Shown here piece after piece: positions 53,658 through 63,631 of a stretch of 64,000 nucleotides of DNA. A program made the translations under genes and the position numbers. Each line of letters begins with the position of its first letter. The first letter of the stretch is position 1. The DNA is from Anthocerotibacter panamensis C109 (GTDB taxonomy: Bacteria > Cyanobacteriota > Cyanobacteriia > Gloeobacterales > Anthocerotibacteraceae), in assembly GCF_018389385.1 (NCBI RefSeq), contig NZ_CP062698.1:2731501-2795500 (forward strand), given 5' to 3'. The notes under the pieces are model-generated. The model was not told the DNA's origin. It worked only from the letters and a program-made list of their open reading frames with translations, and ran no database searches.

Positions 53658-55004
53658 TTAACTTACCCCTAAGGCTAAGCCCAATTCGGCGAGGGCGCGG
53701 TTGTAGGCGATCACGGCATTGGTGAAGTTTTGGCGGGCGTCGGTTAGGGCGCGCTCGGCGGTGATGACCTCGACCTGGAGCGCTAAACCCAAATTCTGGC
53801 GGCGGCGGGCTAGATCGAGACTTTCGGTAGCCTGATTGATGGCGACTTCCGCAGAGGACATTTGTGCCTTAGCGGTCTCTTTGGAGAGGTAGGCTCGTTC
53901 GATATCCGTGCGAATGGTCTGGGCAGTAGAGGTGAGGTCGAGGCGATTGTTGCGCTTGTCGTACTCGAACTGCTCCTGTCGGGCGACACTGGCTCCCCCA
54001 TCGTAAATAGTCCAGCGCAGGTTGGCTGAAACCGTCAACTGGTCCTGATTAAAGCCGCGCAGGTTGTCACTGAATCCGTAGCCTGTTGAGAGGGTGACCT
54101 GGGGCAAGACCTGACTGTTAGCGGCTACCTGCTGTGCAGTCGCCAGTTCGATGCCCCGCTCCAGACTGGCTAACTCGGGGCGGCGATTGATGGCCTCTTC
54201 CAGCGTAGCCTCCAAAGAACGGGTATAGTCGTTGCCCGGTTCCACCGGATCGGCGGTGCGGACGGGGATGGATTGGGTGAGATTTAAGAGGTCGGCGAGG
54301 AGCAGACGGTCACGGGCGCGGTCATTCTGGGCAGCGAGGAGTTGCTGCCTACTGTTGGCTAACTGCACTTCCTGCTGTAGCACATCGAACTGGGTGGAGA
54401 CGCCCGCGCGCCTGCGCTTACGGACAAGATCCAGGTTGTTTTCGGCGACGCGCAGGGCGGATTCTTGGATTGCCAGGGTGCTGTCAGCGTTTTGCAGGTC
54501 GTAGTAGGCTCCAATAACCCTAAGGGAAATATCCCGTTCACGAGTCTTAAGATTGAGACGGGCCTGCTCCAGGCTCAACTGCGCAATATCAATCTGGGCC
54601 TGACGGTTGGCGTCGTAGAGGGTCCAGTTTACGCTTCCTTGGACATTCACACTATTGGTGAAGTTGCCTCCTGTGAGGGTAGAGCCCCCGCCCTGCTGCC
54701 CGCTGTAGCTACTCGTAGTCGAGAGGCTAGGTAACCAAGCTGCTTTCGCTGCCTGGAGCCCCGCTTCGGCACGGGCAATGTCATTGCGAGCCCGGAGTAC
54801 GGTTTGGTTGCGCTCCAAAGCGGTCTGGAGTGCTTCTTTGAGCGCCATCGGGCGAGCTTCGCGCTCCAGACGAATCGAGAAGTTGGCAGAAGGCTGGGGT
54901 GCTGCGGCTTGAGCCAACAGCGGCTCCCCCAAAGCCAGTAGCAGCAGACCCATCAGCAAACCCTGCTTCCAGACCATCGCCAAGCTCCGCAACAAGTGCA
55001 ACAA
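53658..55004 (-). CDS. TolC family outer-membrane efflux protein
   Basis: The 448-residue protein has a signal peptide (GLLMGLLLLALGEPLLAQAA) and the duplicated OEP structure: ALKEALQTALERNQTVLRAR near the start and AEVAINQATESLDLARRRQN near the end, both helical-barrel segments, with beta strands such as LSTGYGFSDNLRGF. It would form a trimeric exit duct for efflux or type I secretion. No inner-membrane pump is adjacent. An ATG at 54977 is an alternative start. Confidence 0.88.
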   Translation of the reverse strand: MLHLLRSLAMVWKQGLLMGLLLLALGEPLLAQAAAPQPSANFSIRLEREARPMALKEALQTALERNQTVLRARNDIARAEAGLQAAKAAWLPSLSTTSSYSGQQGGGSTLTGGNFTNSVNVQGSVNWTLYDANRQAQIDIAQLSLEQARLNLKTRERDISLRVIGAYYDLQNADSTLAIQESALRVAENNLDLVRKRRRAGVSTQFDVLQQEVQLANSRQQLLAAQNDRARDRLLLADLLNLTQSIPVRTADPVEPGNDYTRSLEATLEEAINRRPELASLERGIELATAQQVAANSQVLPQVTLSTGYGFSDNLRGFNQDQLTVSANLRWTIYDGGASVARQEQFEYDKRNNRLDLTSTAQTIRTDIERAYLSKETAKAQMSSAEVAINQATESLDLARRRQNLGLALQVEVITAERALTDARQNFTNAVIAYNRALAELGLALGVS

Positions 55005-55195
55005 AACCAGCTTTTCACAGCCGGAGGCCGGAAGACAACCGGAAACCCTGTGAAGTTGTGGGAAATTGTAGCGGCCCCTCTCCCTAGAGGGGAGGCCCGC
55101 AGCAGTATTGGTTGGATAGGAAAATAAAGCTGTTGTTAGCTGAGTAACCCATCCATTTCTGACACAAGCTAAAATCTTTCTTGATCCCAGATATT

Positions 55196-56475
55196 CTAAC
55201 CAGAATCGCGGTCCAGAAACTTTATCTTAAACGTAGGAGTATCAAGCAGTTCAAAAGTTGCAGAAGCCATTTTTACGCGGCCCTCTGTCTTATCAATTTC
55301 ATCGAGAATGCGCATAAATATCTTATCTTTCATAGTCCGACGCTGTTTAAAGTCAACTACATAACGCACGGTAAATTCCAGCCAGTTATCATTGGCGATG
55401 AGCGTGACAGAGGGCTCAATCCTAGCATCTTCAATGAGGTATTTTCGTACCATCTTTTTCCACTCCTCTCGGGCAGGTATTACATAGCTCTCACCAATCT
55501 CCTCAACAACCTGTTCAAGGATTTTCCGAGCTACATTATGATCACTACCATATTTGATCGGTACCTCCATAAAAAGGGGAAATCAGAGGAGTAGTTAAAA
55601 ACAGGTTCTTTGAATACAAAGCTATTGGCAACACGGACGATCCGGCCATTGTATAGATCTCCTTTCACCCAATCTCCAACCTCCATTAAAGTGGTTCGCA
55701 AATATATCAATCACATCGCCTCTGATACCTCCCAATTGAATTCGGTCTCCGGGCTTATAGAAATTCCCAAAGGAAACAGCTATCCATCCAGCAAAGCTAG
55801 CAATTACTTCCTGAAGAGCAAAAGCAATGACCAGAAAAAGCACAAGCTTATAGGTTGGCTGTATCCACTCTGTATAAAATCCGGGAATTGATATGTTGCC
55901 ACGCTCTAACTCAACGAAGATTAGTTTTATAGCTGAGGCTTAAGATGAGACGGACAAACTTAGTAAGGCTAGCTAGAATATCTGCAATCCGATGCATAGA
56001 CCAAATCAAAGATAAGACCCTTAACACTGTGGTCTCCTCTATAGCGGTCAATAGACGATTTAATGATTTGGACATATTCCTCGGCTAGCTTTTGTGCCGA
56101 CAGATCTCTAAGTCGGGCATCCTCGGGGGTGATCGTGATAATTAACCTTTCCCCTGCCACAATACTAGTCAATTGTTCCTGCTCATCAATTTTAATTTCA
56201 TCACCAGATGTTGATAAATCTTTAGCAATGCTCTCCAACCTACTCTGTACCGCTTGCGCTCGTTCTTCTGGGCTAAAGGACCCCGTCCTTGCCTGAATTA
56301 AAAACAGTTCTTCTCCATCCAAAATCACGGCGGAACCGTTACTTTGAACTTCTACTTTTTGTTCCTGTGGTGTACTCTTTGGCGGTAGCTGGGCTTGGAG
56401 TATAGACACCGGGCCTATCAGCATTGCAAATCCCACTATCAAAAGCATCCATATTTTGGACACTTTACACCTCAT
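55196..56475 (-). pseudogene. Decayed MscS-type mechanosensitive channel gene
   Basis: Three pieces of one channel remain in order. The N-terminal periplasmic part (56475 to about 55970; GEELFLIQARTGSFSPEERA) ends at a stop. A second piece, SAIKLIFVELERGNISIPGF to ALQEVIASFAGWIAVSFGNF and GGIRGDVIDI (about 55935-55718), lacks most of the expected membrane region. Then a shifted frame reads LRTTLMEVGDWVKGDLYNGR (about 55715-55575), and another shift near 55570 gives VPIKYGSDHNVARKILEQVV to 55196. At least two frameshifts and a deletion make it inactive. AT-rich. Confidence 0.8.
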
Positions 56476-56556
56476 TTAACGCCTTCCAAGATTAGCTTAA
56501 GCCTCCTTGATTAGTGCGACCTTAATATTTTCTAAAGGAAGTGCCGCTCTAGGATT

Positions 56557-56973
56557 TCATTGTAATAGACGGTCGAGCACTGTGAAATATTCGCTGATAT
56601 TACGGGCATTGCCCCCAAAATCATACTCGCCCTGACGACCCTTCGACTGCACACCCACCCGCGTGCGCTCAGATCCTTCACGGGTAACTGTGACGTAAAT
56701 GTCGTCTTTGAACTTGAAGAAACTAGTCTCGGAATAGCCATGAATGCGCCCGGTCTGAGAATCACTGTCAAGGATTTCTCTTCCCCGAGGCCAACGCGTA
56801 AAGGCATCTTTGGCCGCTGCAAATACCCGGTCATAGCTAGCTGTGTACATGTGTGGCTCAATCCCGCCCTGACCCGTAGCCGCAGAATTGGTGGGGCTTG
56901 CACAGGCTGTCACGCCGGTCAGCACTACTAGGGACAGAACAACAACGAGGAAGTTGTGTTGTTTGGGTTGCAT
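56557..56973 (-). CDS. DUF1499-like lipoprotein
   Basis: The 138-residue protein has a lipoprotein signal (LSLVVLTGVTACASP, Cys near 24). The mature part reads YTASYDRVFAAAKDAFTRWP, GRIHGYSETSFFKFKDDIYV and RVGVQSKGRQGEYDFGGNAR, the DUF1499 pattern. Membrane-tethered, function unknown. It is adjacent to the decayed channel gene on the same strand. Confidence 0.7.
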   Translation of the reverse strand: MQPKQHNFLVVVLSLVVLTGVTACASPTNSAATGQGGIEPHMYTASYDRVFAAAKDAFTRWPRGREILDSDSQTGRIHGYSETSFFKFKDDIYVTVTREGSERTRVGVQSKGRQGEYDFGGNARNISEYFTVLDRLLQ

Positions 56974-57035
56974 TACTACACCACTTTAATATTTTAGCCC
57001 CGGCTTTTGCCAGGGCTAAGGGCGCAAGAGATTGT

Positions 57036-57650
57036 CTACAGTTCCTTCAACTCACGGCTAGAGGGGTAGCCAGGAGAGTAGGAGATGGAGGAATTGTCCA
57101 TCCGGGCATAGGGAGCAATGGGCTCACCCTTACTGTAGACGTCGGTTTTGATGATGTTCGACTTGAGGTCGTTGAGGTCGATGTACTTGTCGGCAGCGTT
57201 ACGCAGTTCACGAGCTACCATGCCCTCAGTAGCGATGACCGTGATGCGGGTGTTTTTGGAGCGCAACAGTTCTACCGCCCGCTCGAAGTCGCCGTCACCG
57301 CTAAAAAGAATAGCGTGGTCATACATCTCGACAGTATTGAACATGTCGATGACAATCTCTACATCCAAGTTGGCCTTTTGGCTAGTCCGCCCCGATTCCT
57401 GGTCGATGAACTGCTTGGTAAGCTTGGTGCGGACGGTGTAGCCAATGTTGATGAGCGCATCTAAAAAGGCTCGCTTATCACCAATATGCTCGATGCCTTG
57501 ATACCAGAAAGCATTGACCAGCACTTCATCCCCCTGGTTACGGAAATAGTCCAGGATCTTGCGCGGGTCAAAGAACCAACCGTTCTTCTGCTGCGCGTAA
57601 TACATGTTGTTGCCGTCAATGAAAATTGAAAGGCGGGATGGGGTACGCAT
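57036..57650 (-). CDS. LabA-like NYN domain protein
   Basis: The 204-residue protein is a NYN/PIN-like domain: SIFIDGNNMYYAQQ holds the first acidic residue, NLDVEIVIDMFN and LFSGDGDFERAVELL the others, and TRITVIATEGM the last strand. The family includes LabA, which affects circadian output in cyanobacteria, and is predicted to be a metal-dependent ribonuclease. It lies 13 bases after glyQ on the same strand and is probably co-transcribed. Confidence 0.88.
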   Translation of the reverse strand: MRTPSRLSIFIDGNNMYYAQQKNGWFFDPRKILDYFRNQGDEVLVNAFWYQGIEHIGDKRAFLDALINIGYTVRTKLTKQFIDQESGRTSQKANLDVEIVIDMFNTVEMYDHAILFSGDGDFERAVELLRSKNTRITVIATEGMVARELRNAADKYIDLNDLKSNIIKTDVYSKGEPIAPYARMDNSSISYSPGYPSSRELKEL

Positions 57651-57663
57651 AGGTTCCTCTTTT

Positions 57664-58554
57664 TTAGTACGTCAGGGATGGTCGTTGGTTAAGCAACGGA
57701 AAGCCAAGATGTTCGCGCTGCTCCAGATAGCGCTCGGCTACCCGACAGGCAATTTTCCTGATCCGACCGATGTATTGGGCTCTTTGGGTCACACTGATGA
57801 CGCCTCGGGCTTCCAACAGGTTGAAAGTGTGAGAAGCTTTGAGGACATAGTCGAGTGCAGGCAGCACTAAGGGAATATCAACGATGCGCTCTGCCTCGGC
57901 TTCGTAGCGGTCAAACAGTTCTTGTAGGAGGCTTATATCAGACACCTCAAAGTTATAGGTGCTGTGCTCAACCTCGCTCTGGTGGTGAACTTGGTGATAG
58001 GTGAGGCCCTCACTCCAGATGATGTCATAGACGGAATCCACTCCTTGTAAAAACAAACTTAACCGCTCCAACCCGTAGGTCACCTCGACACTCACAGGCT
58101 TACACTCGATACCTCCGCACTGTTGAAAGTAGGTAAACTGCGTGACCTCCATGCCGTCCAGCCAGACCTCCCAGCCAACGCCCCAAGCCCCCAAGGTCGG
58201 TGCTTCCCAGTTATCCTCAACAAAGCGTACATCATGCTGGGCCACTGCAATCCCCAAGGCTTCCAAAGATTGGAGATACAGTTCTTGAATGTTAGCAGGT
58301 GAGGGCTTAATCAAGACCTGAAACTGGTAGTAGTGCTGAAGGCGATTGGGATTCTCACCATAGCGACCATCGGTAGGACGACGGCAAGGTTCAACGTAGG
58401 CGACAGCCCACGGCTCTGGTCCCAAAGCCCTCAGGAAACTGTGTGGGCTGAAAGTCCCCGCTCCCTTCTCCACATCGTAGGGAAGAGCCAGGAAACAACC
58501 GCCATGGAGCATCCAGAAGTTGCTTAAGGTAGAAATTACCTGTTGGAAATGCAC
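57664..58554 (-). CDS. glyQ: Glycyl-tRNA synthetase alpha subunit
   Basis: The enzyme is about 296 residues from a GTG at 58554 ([14 protein letters not shown]), matching the usual GlyQ start; an in-frame ATG at 58593 would add 13 residues. Motifs include [37 protein letters not shown] and [18 protein letters not shown]. It carries the catalytic core of the alpha2-beta2 enzyme. glyS is not adjacent, as in many cyanobacteria. Confidence 0.94.
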   Translation of the reverse strand: MHFQQVISTLSNFWMLHGGCFLALPYDVEKGAGTFSPHSFLRALGPEPWAVAYVEPCRRPTDGRYGENPNRLQHYYQFQVLIKPSPANIQELYLQSLEALGIAVAQHDVRFVEDNWEAPTLGAWGVGWEVWLDGMEVTQFTYFQQCGGIECKPVSVEVTYGLERLSLFLQGVDSVYDIIWSEGLTYHQVHHQSEVEHSTYNFEVSDISLLQELFDRYEAEAERIVDIPLVLPALDYVLKASHTFNLLEARGVISVTQRAQYIGRIRKIACRVAERYLEQREHLGFPLLNQRPSLTY

Positions 58555-58700
58555 GATAAGTTTTTTTAATCTGAACCCGTCTAGGTATACCATACAACAT
58601 CACAGGTGTGTTTGGGAATACAATTTTCTGAGTTTTTCTGATTAAAGCGCATATTTTGTGATCTTCTCCCGTAGTACGTAAGAATGGGCGGTCTGTGCCC

Positions 58701-59978
58701 TTACAGTAAACGCAATTGCCCTGGGCGGGGGGGCTGCTGGTCTAGCGTGAGATCTGTGGAATCGTCCATAAGGGTGCAAGCCGCTTTGAGCAGGTCATCT
58801 TTGAGGGCTTTGAGGTGGTCCTGGTTGTCGAGGTATTGATGGAGCGCAGCCATCGGGTCAAGGGTGGCACTTTCTCCAAGAGTAGGAATCCGCGGTTGGG
58901 CGAGTTGGCTGGTCATCTGTGGGACCAACTGATAGGAGAACGCGGGCTCAAGGGCTTGACGGATAGGGGCAAGGTCGAGACTATCGTTTTGGTGGGCGTG
59001 GATCTGATAAATAACTCGGACCACGGCATCGGTCACCTTGACCCGGCGCAGGGCAGCCAAAATGGTTTCCTGGGGATGTTCACTCGTACTTGCATCGATC
59101 TTGACGGTACAAAAGGGGCGGGCGGGGAGGGGGACAAAACGACACTCGGCGCGGTAGGAGCCTTCTTTGACGAGATCCACCCGCATGAAGCCCTTCTCTT
59201 CTTTTTCTTCGCTAAAGTCAACCCGCTCTATCGAGCCGGAGTAGACCACCGGTGGATCGAGATGGAGGAACTGATGGCGGTGGACATGTCCCAAGGCCAC
59301 GTAGGAAAATTCTGGGCGGGCGAGCAGATCCACAGGGACCGTAAAGCCCCGACCTACCGCCAAATTGCGTTCTACGCCCCAGGTAGCGGTCTCGACCATG
59401 ACATGGGCCATCAAGATTGTAGGCAATTCGGGGTCGAGTTTGCGGGCTTCGCCTTCGAGGATGACCCGGAGGCGTTCGACCATGAGCTGGTCCACTTCTT
59501 CAAGGGTGAGACCGCGCGTGGCTTCTTTGGTCAAAAAGGCCGAGCGGTGGAGCCAGGGTAGGGTGACCACCTGCACGACCCCAGCCCGAGTGGAGATGCG
59601 GTGGGTAGTGAGTGTACTGCCGACGATGAAACCAGGAACTTCCAGCGCGGTATAGATATTCAGGCTGGCTCCACCGCCACCCCGGTTGTACTGGTCATGG
59701 TTGCCGACGAGAAAGACCACCGGGATCTGAGCTTGAGCGAGGCGCATAAACTGGCGGGCGAATTCTTCCTGGTGAGCGGGTTCAGGGGTCGCGGTGGGGA
59801 AGGCGTCTCCCCCAAAGAGCACGAGGTCTACAGGTTCTGAAAGCGCCTGATCGATGCAGCGATTGAGGGCGGTGATGAAGTCTTCGAGGCGCGTGTTGCG
59901 CCCAGTGAGCGGATTGAGGCGACCATGTAAAAGTCCCCCACCGAGGTGAATATCAGCCAGATGCAGGATACGAAGCAT
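58701..59978 (-). CDS. sbcD: DNA repair exonuclease, SbcD/Mre11-like
   Basis: The 425-residue protein has the Mre11 phosphoesterase series: LHLADIHLGG, LVLFGGDAFPT, LVGNHDQYN, LMAHVMVE and LGHVHRHQFL. The capping domain follows at about 270-340. With SbcC it opens and trims hairpin or blocked DNA ends. sbcC is not beside it. The C-terminal about 60 residues are less conserved. Confidence 0.88.
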   Translation of the reverse strand: MLRILHLADIHLGGGLLHGRLNPLTGRNTRLEDFITALNRCIDQALSEPVDLVLFGGDAFPTATPEPAHQEEFARQFMRLAQAQIPVVFLVGNHDQYNRGGGGASLNIYTALEVPGFIVGSTLTTHRISTRAGVVQVVTLPWLHRSAFLTKEATRGLTLEEVDQLMVERLRVILEGEARKLDPELPTILMAHVMVETATWGVERNLAVGRGFTVPVDLLARPEFSYVALGHVHRHQFLHLDPPVVYSGSIERVDFSEEKEEKGFMRVDLVKEGSYRAECRFVPLPARPFCTVKIDASTSEHPQETILAALRRVKVTDAVVRVIYQIHAHQNDSLDLAPIRQALEPAFSYQLVPQMTSQLAQPRIPTLGESATLDPMAALHQYLDNQDHLKALKDDLLKAACTLMDDSTDLTLDQQPPRPGQLRLL

Positions 59979-60126
59979 GAACTAGACCTTATTGCTTTCA
60001 TCACATAGTAGACAATTGCACAGATTTTGGAACAGTTTCTGCCTATTTCTTGGGGCTCTATAAATTAATGGGGCTCGTTGCTCGATACCCGCGCCCGACT
60101 TCACTATCACGTTACAAAACAGCCAT

Positions 60127-60345
60127 TCATCCCCTACGCGTCCGCTTGATCGGCATAGTATCGGCGATACCGTGCTCATTGCAGTAACCAAAGATGGAAT
60201 GCTCCGTACGATACCAGGACATGAGTCCGCTACAGTGGGGGCATAGGGTGGATAGACTAATCTCCTTCCAGGGTGCCAAGGAGCGCGGTAGGTTCCCTTC
60301 ATCTTCAGTAGGATGGGTAACTGAAAAATCTTTAGCAGCAGTCAC
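60127..60345 (-). CDS. Small protein with putative zinc-binding motif
   Basis: The 72-residue protein contains CPHCSGLMSWYRTEH and GYCNEHG, so Cys-x2-Cys plus Cys and His residues could hold one zinc. The N-terminus is acidic and the C-terminus basic (KRTRRG). No family is recognised. It lies between prs and sbcD on the same strand. Confidence 0.5.
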   Translation of the reverse strand: MTAAKDFSVTHPTEDEGNLPRSLAPWKEISLSTLCPHCSGLMSWYRTEHSIFGYCNEHGIADTMPIKRTRRG

Positions 60346-60458
60346 AGTTGAACTCCTTAAAGTAAGGTTCGATACTTTTCAGCATAGGAGCCTCTTCAAA
60401 TTCCACCCGTAGGAAAAAATCAGGAGTTGCAGAGCATACCCATCCGTCCTCTACATAA

Positions 60459-60483
60459 GAAAAATGGGGCCATCAGACCCCAT
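60459..60483 (-). terminator. Intrinsic terminator of prs
   Basis: On the minus strand ATGGGG and CCCCAT (60483-60464) form a 6-bp stem with an 8-base loop, followed by TTTTTC. It is 28 bases after the prs stop. Confidence 0.75.
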
Positions 60484-60510
60484 ACCTAAAGTTTGGGCAG
60501 GGCGGCTAGG

Positions 60511-61503
60511 TCAACGGAACATACTGCTGACCGAGGAATCCTCATGAATGCGCCAGATGGCTTCGCCTAAGAGGTTTGCTACTGAGAGGGTCTGCAACTG
60601 ACCAAATTGCTTGGCTTCGGGGACAGGAATGGTGTTGGTGATAATCACCTCCTCAAAGACCCCGCCTGAGAGCCTTTGCATCGCCTGTCCTGAGAAGACT
60701 GCGTGCGTGGCGCAGGCGTAGATCGCTTTGGCTCCGTTAGCCAGGAGTGCTCGTCCCGCTGCGTGAATGGTCCCTGCCGTATCGATAATGTCATCGACAA
60801 GGATGGCGGTTTTGCCGTAGACATCGCCGACCACGCTCATGACCTCAGCTTCGTTGTGCCCTTGGCGGTTCTTATCGACAATAGCCCAGGGAGCATCGTT
60901 CAATTTTTTGGCCAAGTAGCGAGCCCGAGCGACCCCGCCCACATCCGGAGAAACGACAACTGGTGACTCAATATTCTTCTCAAGCAAATATTGGATCAGG
61001 ACCGGACTGCCGTAGATGTGGTCAACAGGAATATCGAAATAAGCCTGGATCTGCTGAGAGTGCAAATCCATCGCCAAGACACGATTAACCCCTGCCTTGG
61101 TGATGAGGTTAGCGGTAAGTTTAGCGGTGATCGACTCCCGGCCTGAGGTCTTGCGGTCAGCTCTGGCATAGCCATAATAGGGGAGTACAGCCGTGATTTG
61201 TCTGGCTGATGCCCGCTTGCAAGCATCAATCATGATGAGCAATTCCATCAGGTGGTCATTCACCGGATGAGCGGTAGGCTGAATTAGATAGACGTCACAG
61301 CCACGCACAGATTCTTGGATCTGGACGTAGATCTCGCCGTCCGCAAAGCGTTTGCGAATGATGCTGCCCAAGGGTATGCCCAGGTAGCGCGTAACCTGGA
61401 GCGCGAGGTCGGGGTTGGCTGAGCCTGAGAAGACCCGGAGGCGGTCTGTATAAGCTGACTCAACCGGTGAGGTCTGAACCGTTGGCAGGAGTACAGAGCG
61501 CAC
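60511..61503 (-). CDS. prs: Ribose-phosphate pyrophosphokinase
   Basis: The 330-residue enzyme makes PRPP from ribose 5-phosphate and ATP. It shows FADGEIYVQIQESVRGCDVY, MDLHSQQIQAYFDIPVDHIY, the flexible-loop VVSPDVGGVARAR and the PRPP-binding VDDIIDTAGTI. Length is normal. It is divergent from purS, another purine gene; about 118 bases separate the starts. Confidence 0.96.
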   Translation of the reverse strand: MRSVLLPTVQTSPVESAYTDRLRVFSGSANPDLALQVTRYLGIPLGSIIRKRFADGEIYVQIQESVRGCDVYLIQPTAHPVNDHLMELLIMIDACKRASARQITAVLPYYGYARADRKTSGRESITAKLTANLITKAGVNRVLAMDLHSQQIQAYFDIPVDHIYGSPVLIQYLLEKNIESPVVVSPDVGGVARARYLAKKLNDAPWAIVDKNRQGHNEAEVMSVVGDVYGKTAILVDDIIDTAGTIHAAGRALLANGAKAIYACATHAVFSGQAMQRLSGGVFEEVIITNTIPVPEAKQFGQLQTLSVANLLGEAIWRIHEDSSVSSMFR

Positions 61504-61621
61504 TAGATACCCTCTTTTCTATTCATTAATATATATGATTAGACCCCGCCTATGATCTGAAGATTCCTGAATTAACCTTGGTGATTTCCGAGGTTTGGGG
61601 CCATGGGTTATTCTGGGTTTT

Positions 61622-61876
61622 ATGAAGTACAATGCAACCGTCGAAGTTACCCTGCGCCCCTCGGTCCTCGATCCTGCCGGGGTGGCAGTAGCCCAAGGTC
61701 TGGTCCATATGGGCTATCCTGTGGGTTCTGTCCGCATTGGCAAGCTGATCCGCCTGGAGGTGGAAGCCCCGGATGAAGAGACAGCCCAACGTCTGGTACG
61801 GCAGATGGGCGAGCAGGTGCTGAGCAATCCGGTGATTGAGAACTACGAACTCCACCGCCTGGATAGCGCCCTCTAA
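61622..61876 (+). CDS. purS: Phosphoribosylformylglycinamidine synthase subunit PurS
   Basis: About 84 residues from the ATG at 61622: YNATVEVTLRPSVLDPAGVA and LRHMGY-like GLVHMGYPVGSVRIGKLIRL are the PurS core. It bridges PurL and PurQ in purine synthesis. purQ and purL are not adjacent. The ATG at 61595 would add nine residues and is less likely. Confidence 0.93.
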   Translation: MKYNATVEVTLRPSVLDPAGVAVAQGLVHMGYPVGSVRIGKLIRLEVEAPDEETAQRLVRQMGEQVLSNPVIENYELHRLDSAL

Positions 61877-61920
61877 CGGGCTTTCCCCCTAAAATGGCCT
61901 TGAGTACGACCTGAGGAACC

Positions 61921-62319
61921 ATGCCGGAGACCTTTGAACTGGTCAAGTCCTTCCATTTTGAAGCGGCCCACGCGCTACCCATGGTCCCCGAGGGCCATCC
62001 CTGCGCCCGTATCCACGGGCATAGCTACCGCGTGGAGATTGCACTCAAGGGAGCGTTGGACCCCCATATGGGCTGGGTCATGGACTATGGGGTCATCTCT
62101 GAGGTCCTCAAGCCGATTATCGATAAGGAATTGGACCACCGCTTGCTCAATGAGGTTCCTGGACTGGAGAATCCGACGAGCGAATTGCTAGCACTTTGGC
62201 TGTGGCATCGCGTCTTTGCCCGTCTGCCGCAACTGCACCGGATCACAGTGGCTGAGACATGCAGTTCGCAATGTAATTACTATGGGCCGGAGCGCTCGTC
62301 TGGAGCCCTCACAAAGTAG
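61921..62319 (+). CDS. queD: 6-carboxytetrahydropterin synthase
   Basis: The 132-residue protein has FHFEAAHALP and PCARIHGHSYRVEI, which give the zinc-binding His residues and the catalytic Cys, plus VMDYGVISEVLKPIID and LDHRLLNEV. It converts dihydroneopterin triphosphate to carboxytetrahydropterin for queuosine. It begins 44 bases after purS in the same direction. Confidence 0.92.
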   Translation: MPETFELVKSFHFEAAHALPMVPEGHPCARIHGHSYRVEIALKGALDPHMGWVMDYGVISEVLKPIIDKELDHRLLNEVPGLENPTSELLALWLWHRVFARLPQLHRITVAETCSSQCNYYGPERSSGALTK

Positions 62320-62448
62320 GTTGGGCTCAGGAATTTGAATTGATCGATTGAGCAATCCAGCCTAGTCTACGCTGTTCCTCTGCTCTAACCAAGGTAGCAA
62401 CTATCCCATGAGCTACAGTGAAGCCAGGGAAATTTGGAGTACCGGAAG

Positions 62449-63054
62449 ATGGATTTTACACGGGGTTGGGCCGCAGGGCTTTTAGTTGGTTTTGGGACAT
62501 TATTCTTTCCGGCGCAAGCATGGTCTGAGGCCACAGGAGCCTACTCGGTTACGGACGTGGGCACAAGGGCTACCGTTGCGCTTGCACCCTACTTTACGCA
62601 TTTTCCTCAGCTAACTCGGGCGGCGACAAGCAATATCAGCAGCAGCTATGACTATGCCCGCTATTCCTTTACCATCGAAGTCCCTGAAGACAGCGGGGCG
62701 GCATTGGGAGGACTGGTGATTGGGGTCCCGGCATCAGGTTGGCACCGTGTCCCAAATCAGGACACAGTCAGTGCGGTGGATGGACAGGGAAAGCCCGTGG
62801 CCTTGGCACGGATAGAACCGGGCGCTATGGAGCAGAAGGTAGCGCCGGGGGACCATGCGCTCGTCCTGACTTTTGCCCAACCTGTGGCTGCGGGGCAGTC
62901 TGTGACGGTGCAGTTCTATCCCATGCGCAATCCCCGTCAGGGCGGGTCTTTCTTGTTTGATATCGCGGCTTTTCCGGCAGGAGAACCCTCTCCTCCCCGT
63001 TTTTTGGGCTTTGGGCGGATAACTTTTTACCAAGGGAGTGGAGGACACCGCTGA
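62449..63054 (+). CDS. DUF2808 exported protein
   Basis: The protein of about 201 residues starts at the ATG at 62449 with a signal peptide (GLLVGFGTLFFPAQAWS). The mature part reads YSFTIEVPEDSGAALGGLVI, VALARIEPGAMEQ, PVAAGQSVTVQFYPMRNPRQ and GGSFLFDIAAFPAGE, the DUF2808 pattern common in cyanobacteria. Likely periplasmic; function unknown. Confidence 0.82.
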   Translation: MDFTRGWAAGLLVGFGTLFFPAQAWSEATGAYSVTDVGTRATVALAPYFTHFPQLTRAATSNISSSYDYARYSFTIEVPEDSGAALGGLVIGVPASGWHRVPNQDTVSAVDGQGKPVALARIEPGAMEQKVAPGDHALVLTFAQPVAAGQSVTVQFYPMRNPRQGGSFLFDIAAFPAGEPSPPRFLGFGRITFYQGSGGHR

Positions 63055-63055
63055 T

Positions 63056-63490
63056 TTATAGCCCTAGACTGACGAACATCAACGCCCCGATACAGCCCAT
63101 AGATGCCGCCCAAGCGAGGGAGCGCACCGTAGGGATATTGAGGATATAAAAGACACTGTGGGTCAGCCGCAAACCGAGAAATGCGATAACGAGTGCCGTG
63201 GTCGTGTCGGAGCTACGACCACTGACATAGACCATCAGGGCAGCGGCGGCAAAAAGCATGAAGACCTCGAAGGCATTCTGGTGCGCCCAGGTCGCTCGTT
63301 GAGCCCAGTCCGGGAGTCGGTCGAACATGCCTCGGGGGGCTTTGTAGTCCAACCCTACTTGGAGTCTGCCAGCAGCCACGGCAGCAAAGGGCACATAGAC
63401 CAGGAAGGCAGCCAGGGCAATGGCGAAGAGCAGCCACTGTGGGGGGGTGAAGGGCATAAGACGCTCAAGGTTCTCACCCAAAAGTAACAT
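63056..63490 (-). CDS. MAPEG family membrane protein
   Basis: The 144-residue protein has four hydrophobic segments. AHQNAFEVFMLFAAAALMVY matches the MAPEG active-site helix, and LRLTHSVFYILNIPTVRSLA the last conserved one. The eukaryotic relatives use glutathione in eicosanoid and detoxification chemistry; bacterial roles are uncertain. It is convergent with the DUF2808 gene, their stops almost touching. Confidence 0.85.
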   Translation of the reverse strand: MLLLGENLERLMPFTPPQWLLFAIALAAFLVYVPFAAVAAGRLQVGLDYKAPRGMFDRLPDWAQRATWAHQNAFEVFMLFAAAALMVYVSGRSSDTTTALVIAFLGLRLTHSVFYILNIPTVRSLAWAASMGCIGALMFVSLGL

Positions 63491-63631
63491 AGCCTTCAGG
63501 CACTGTTGTCGGTGACTACCCTACGCTATGAGTGGAAATAGGCAAAGGTGCACCCTCAATGACCTCAGCCCAGAACTTCTCAGCTTTTTGTTACCCATTT
63601 TGTGGCTCATTTTGCGACCCAAAGGTGCCCT

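Noticed and set aside
58815-59561. 248-residue plus-strand frame opposite sbcD
   Set aside because: It is antisense to a clear Mre11-family gene and has no family pattern.
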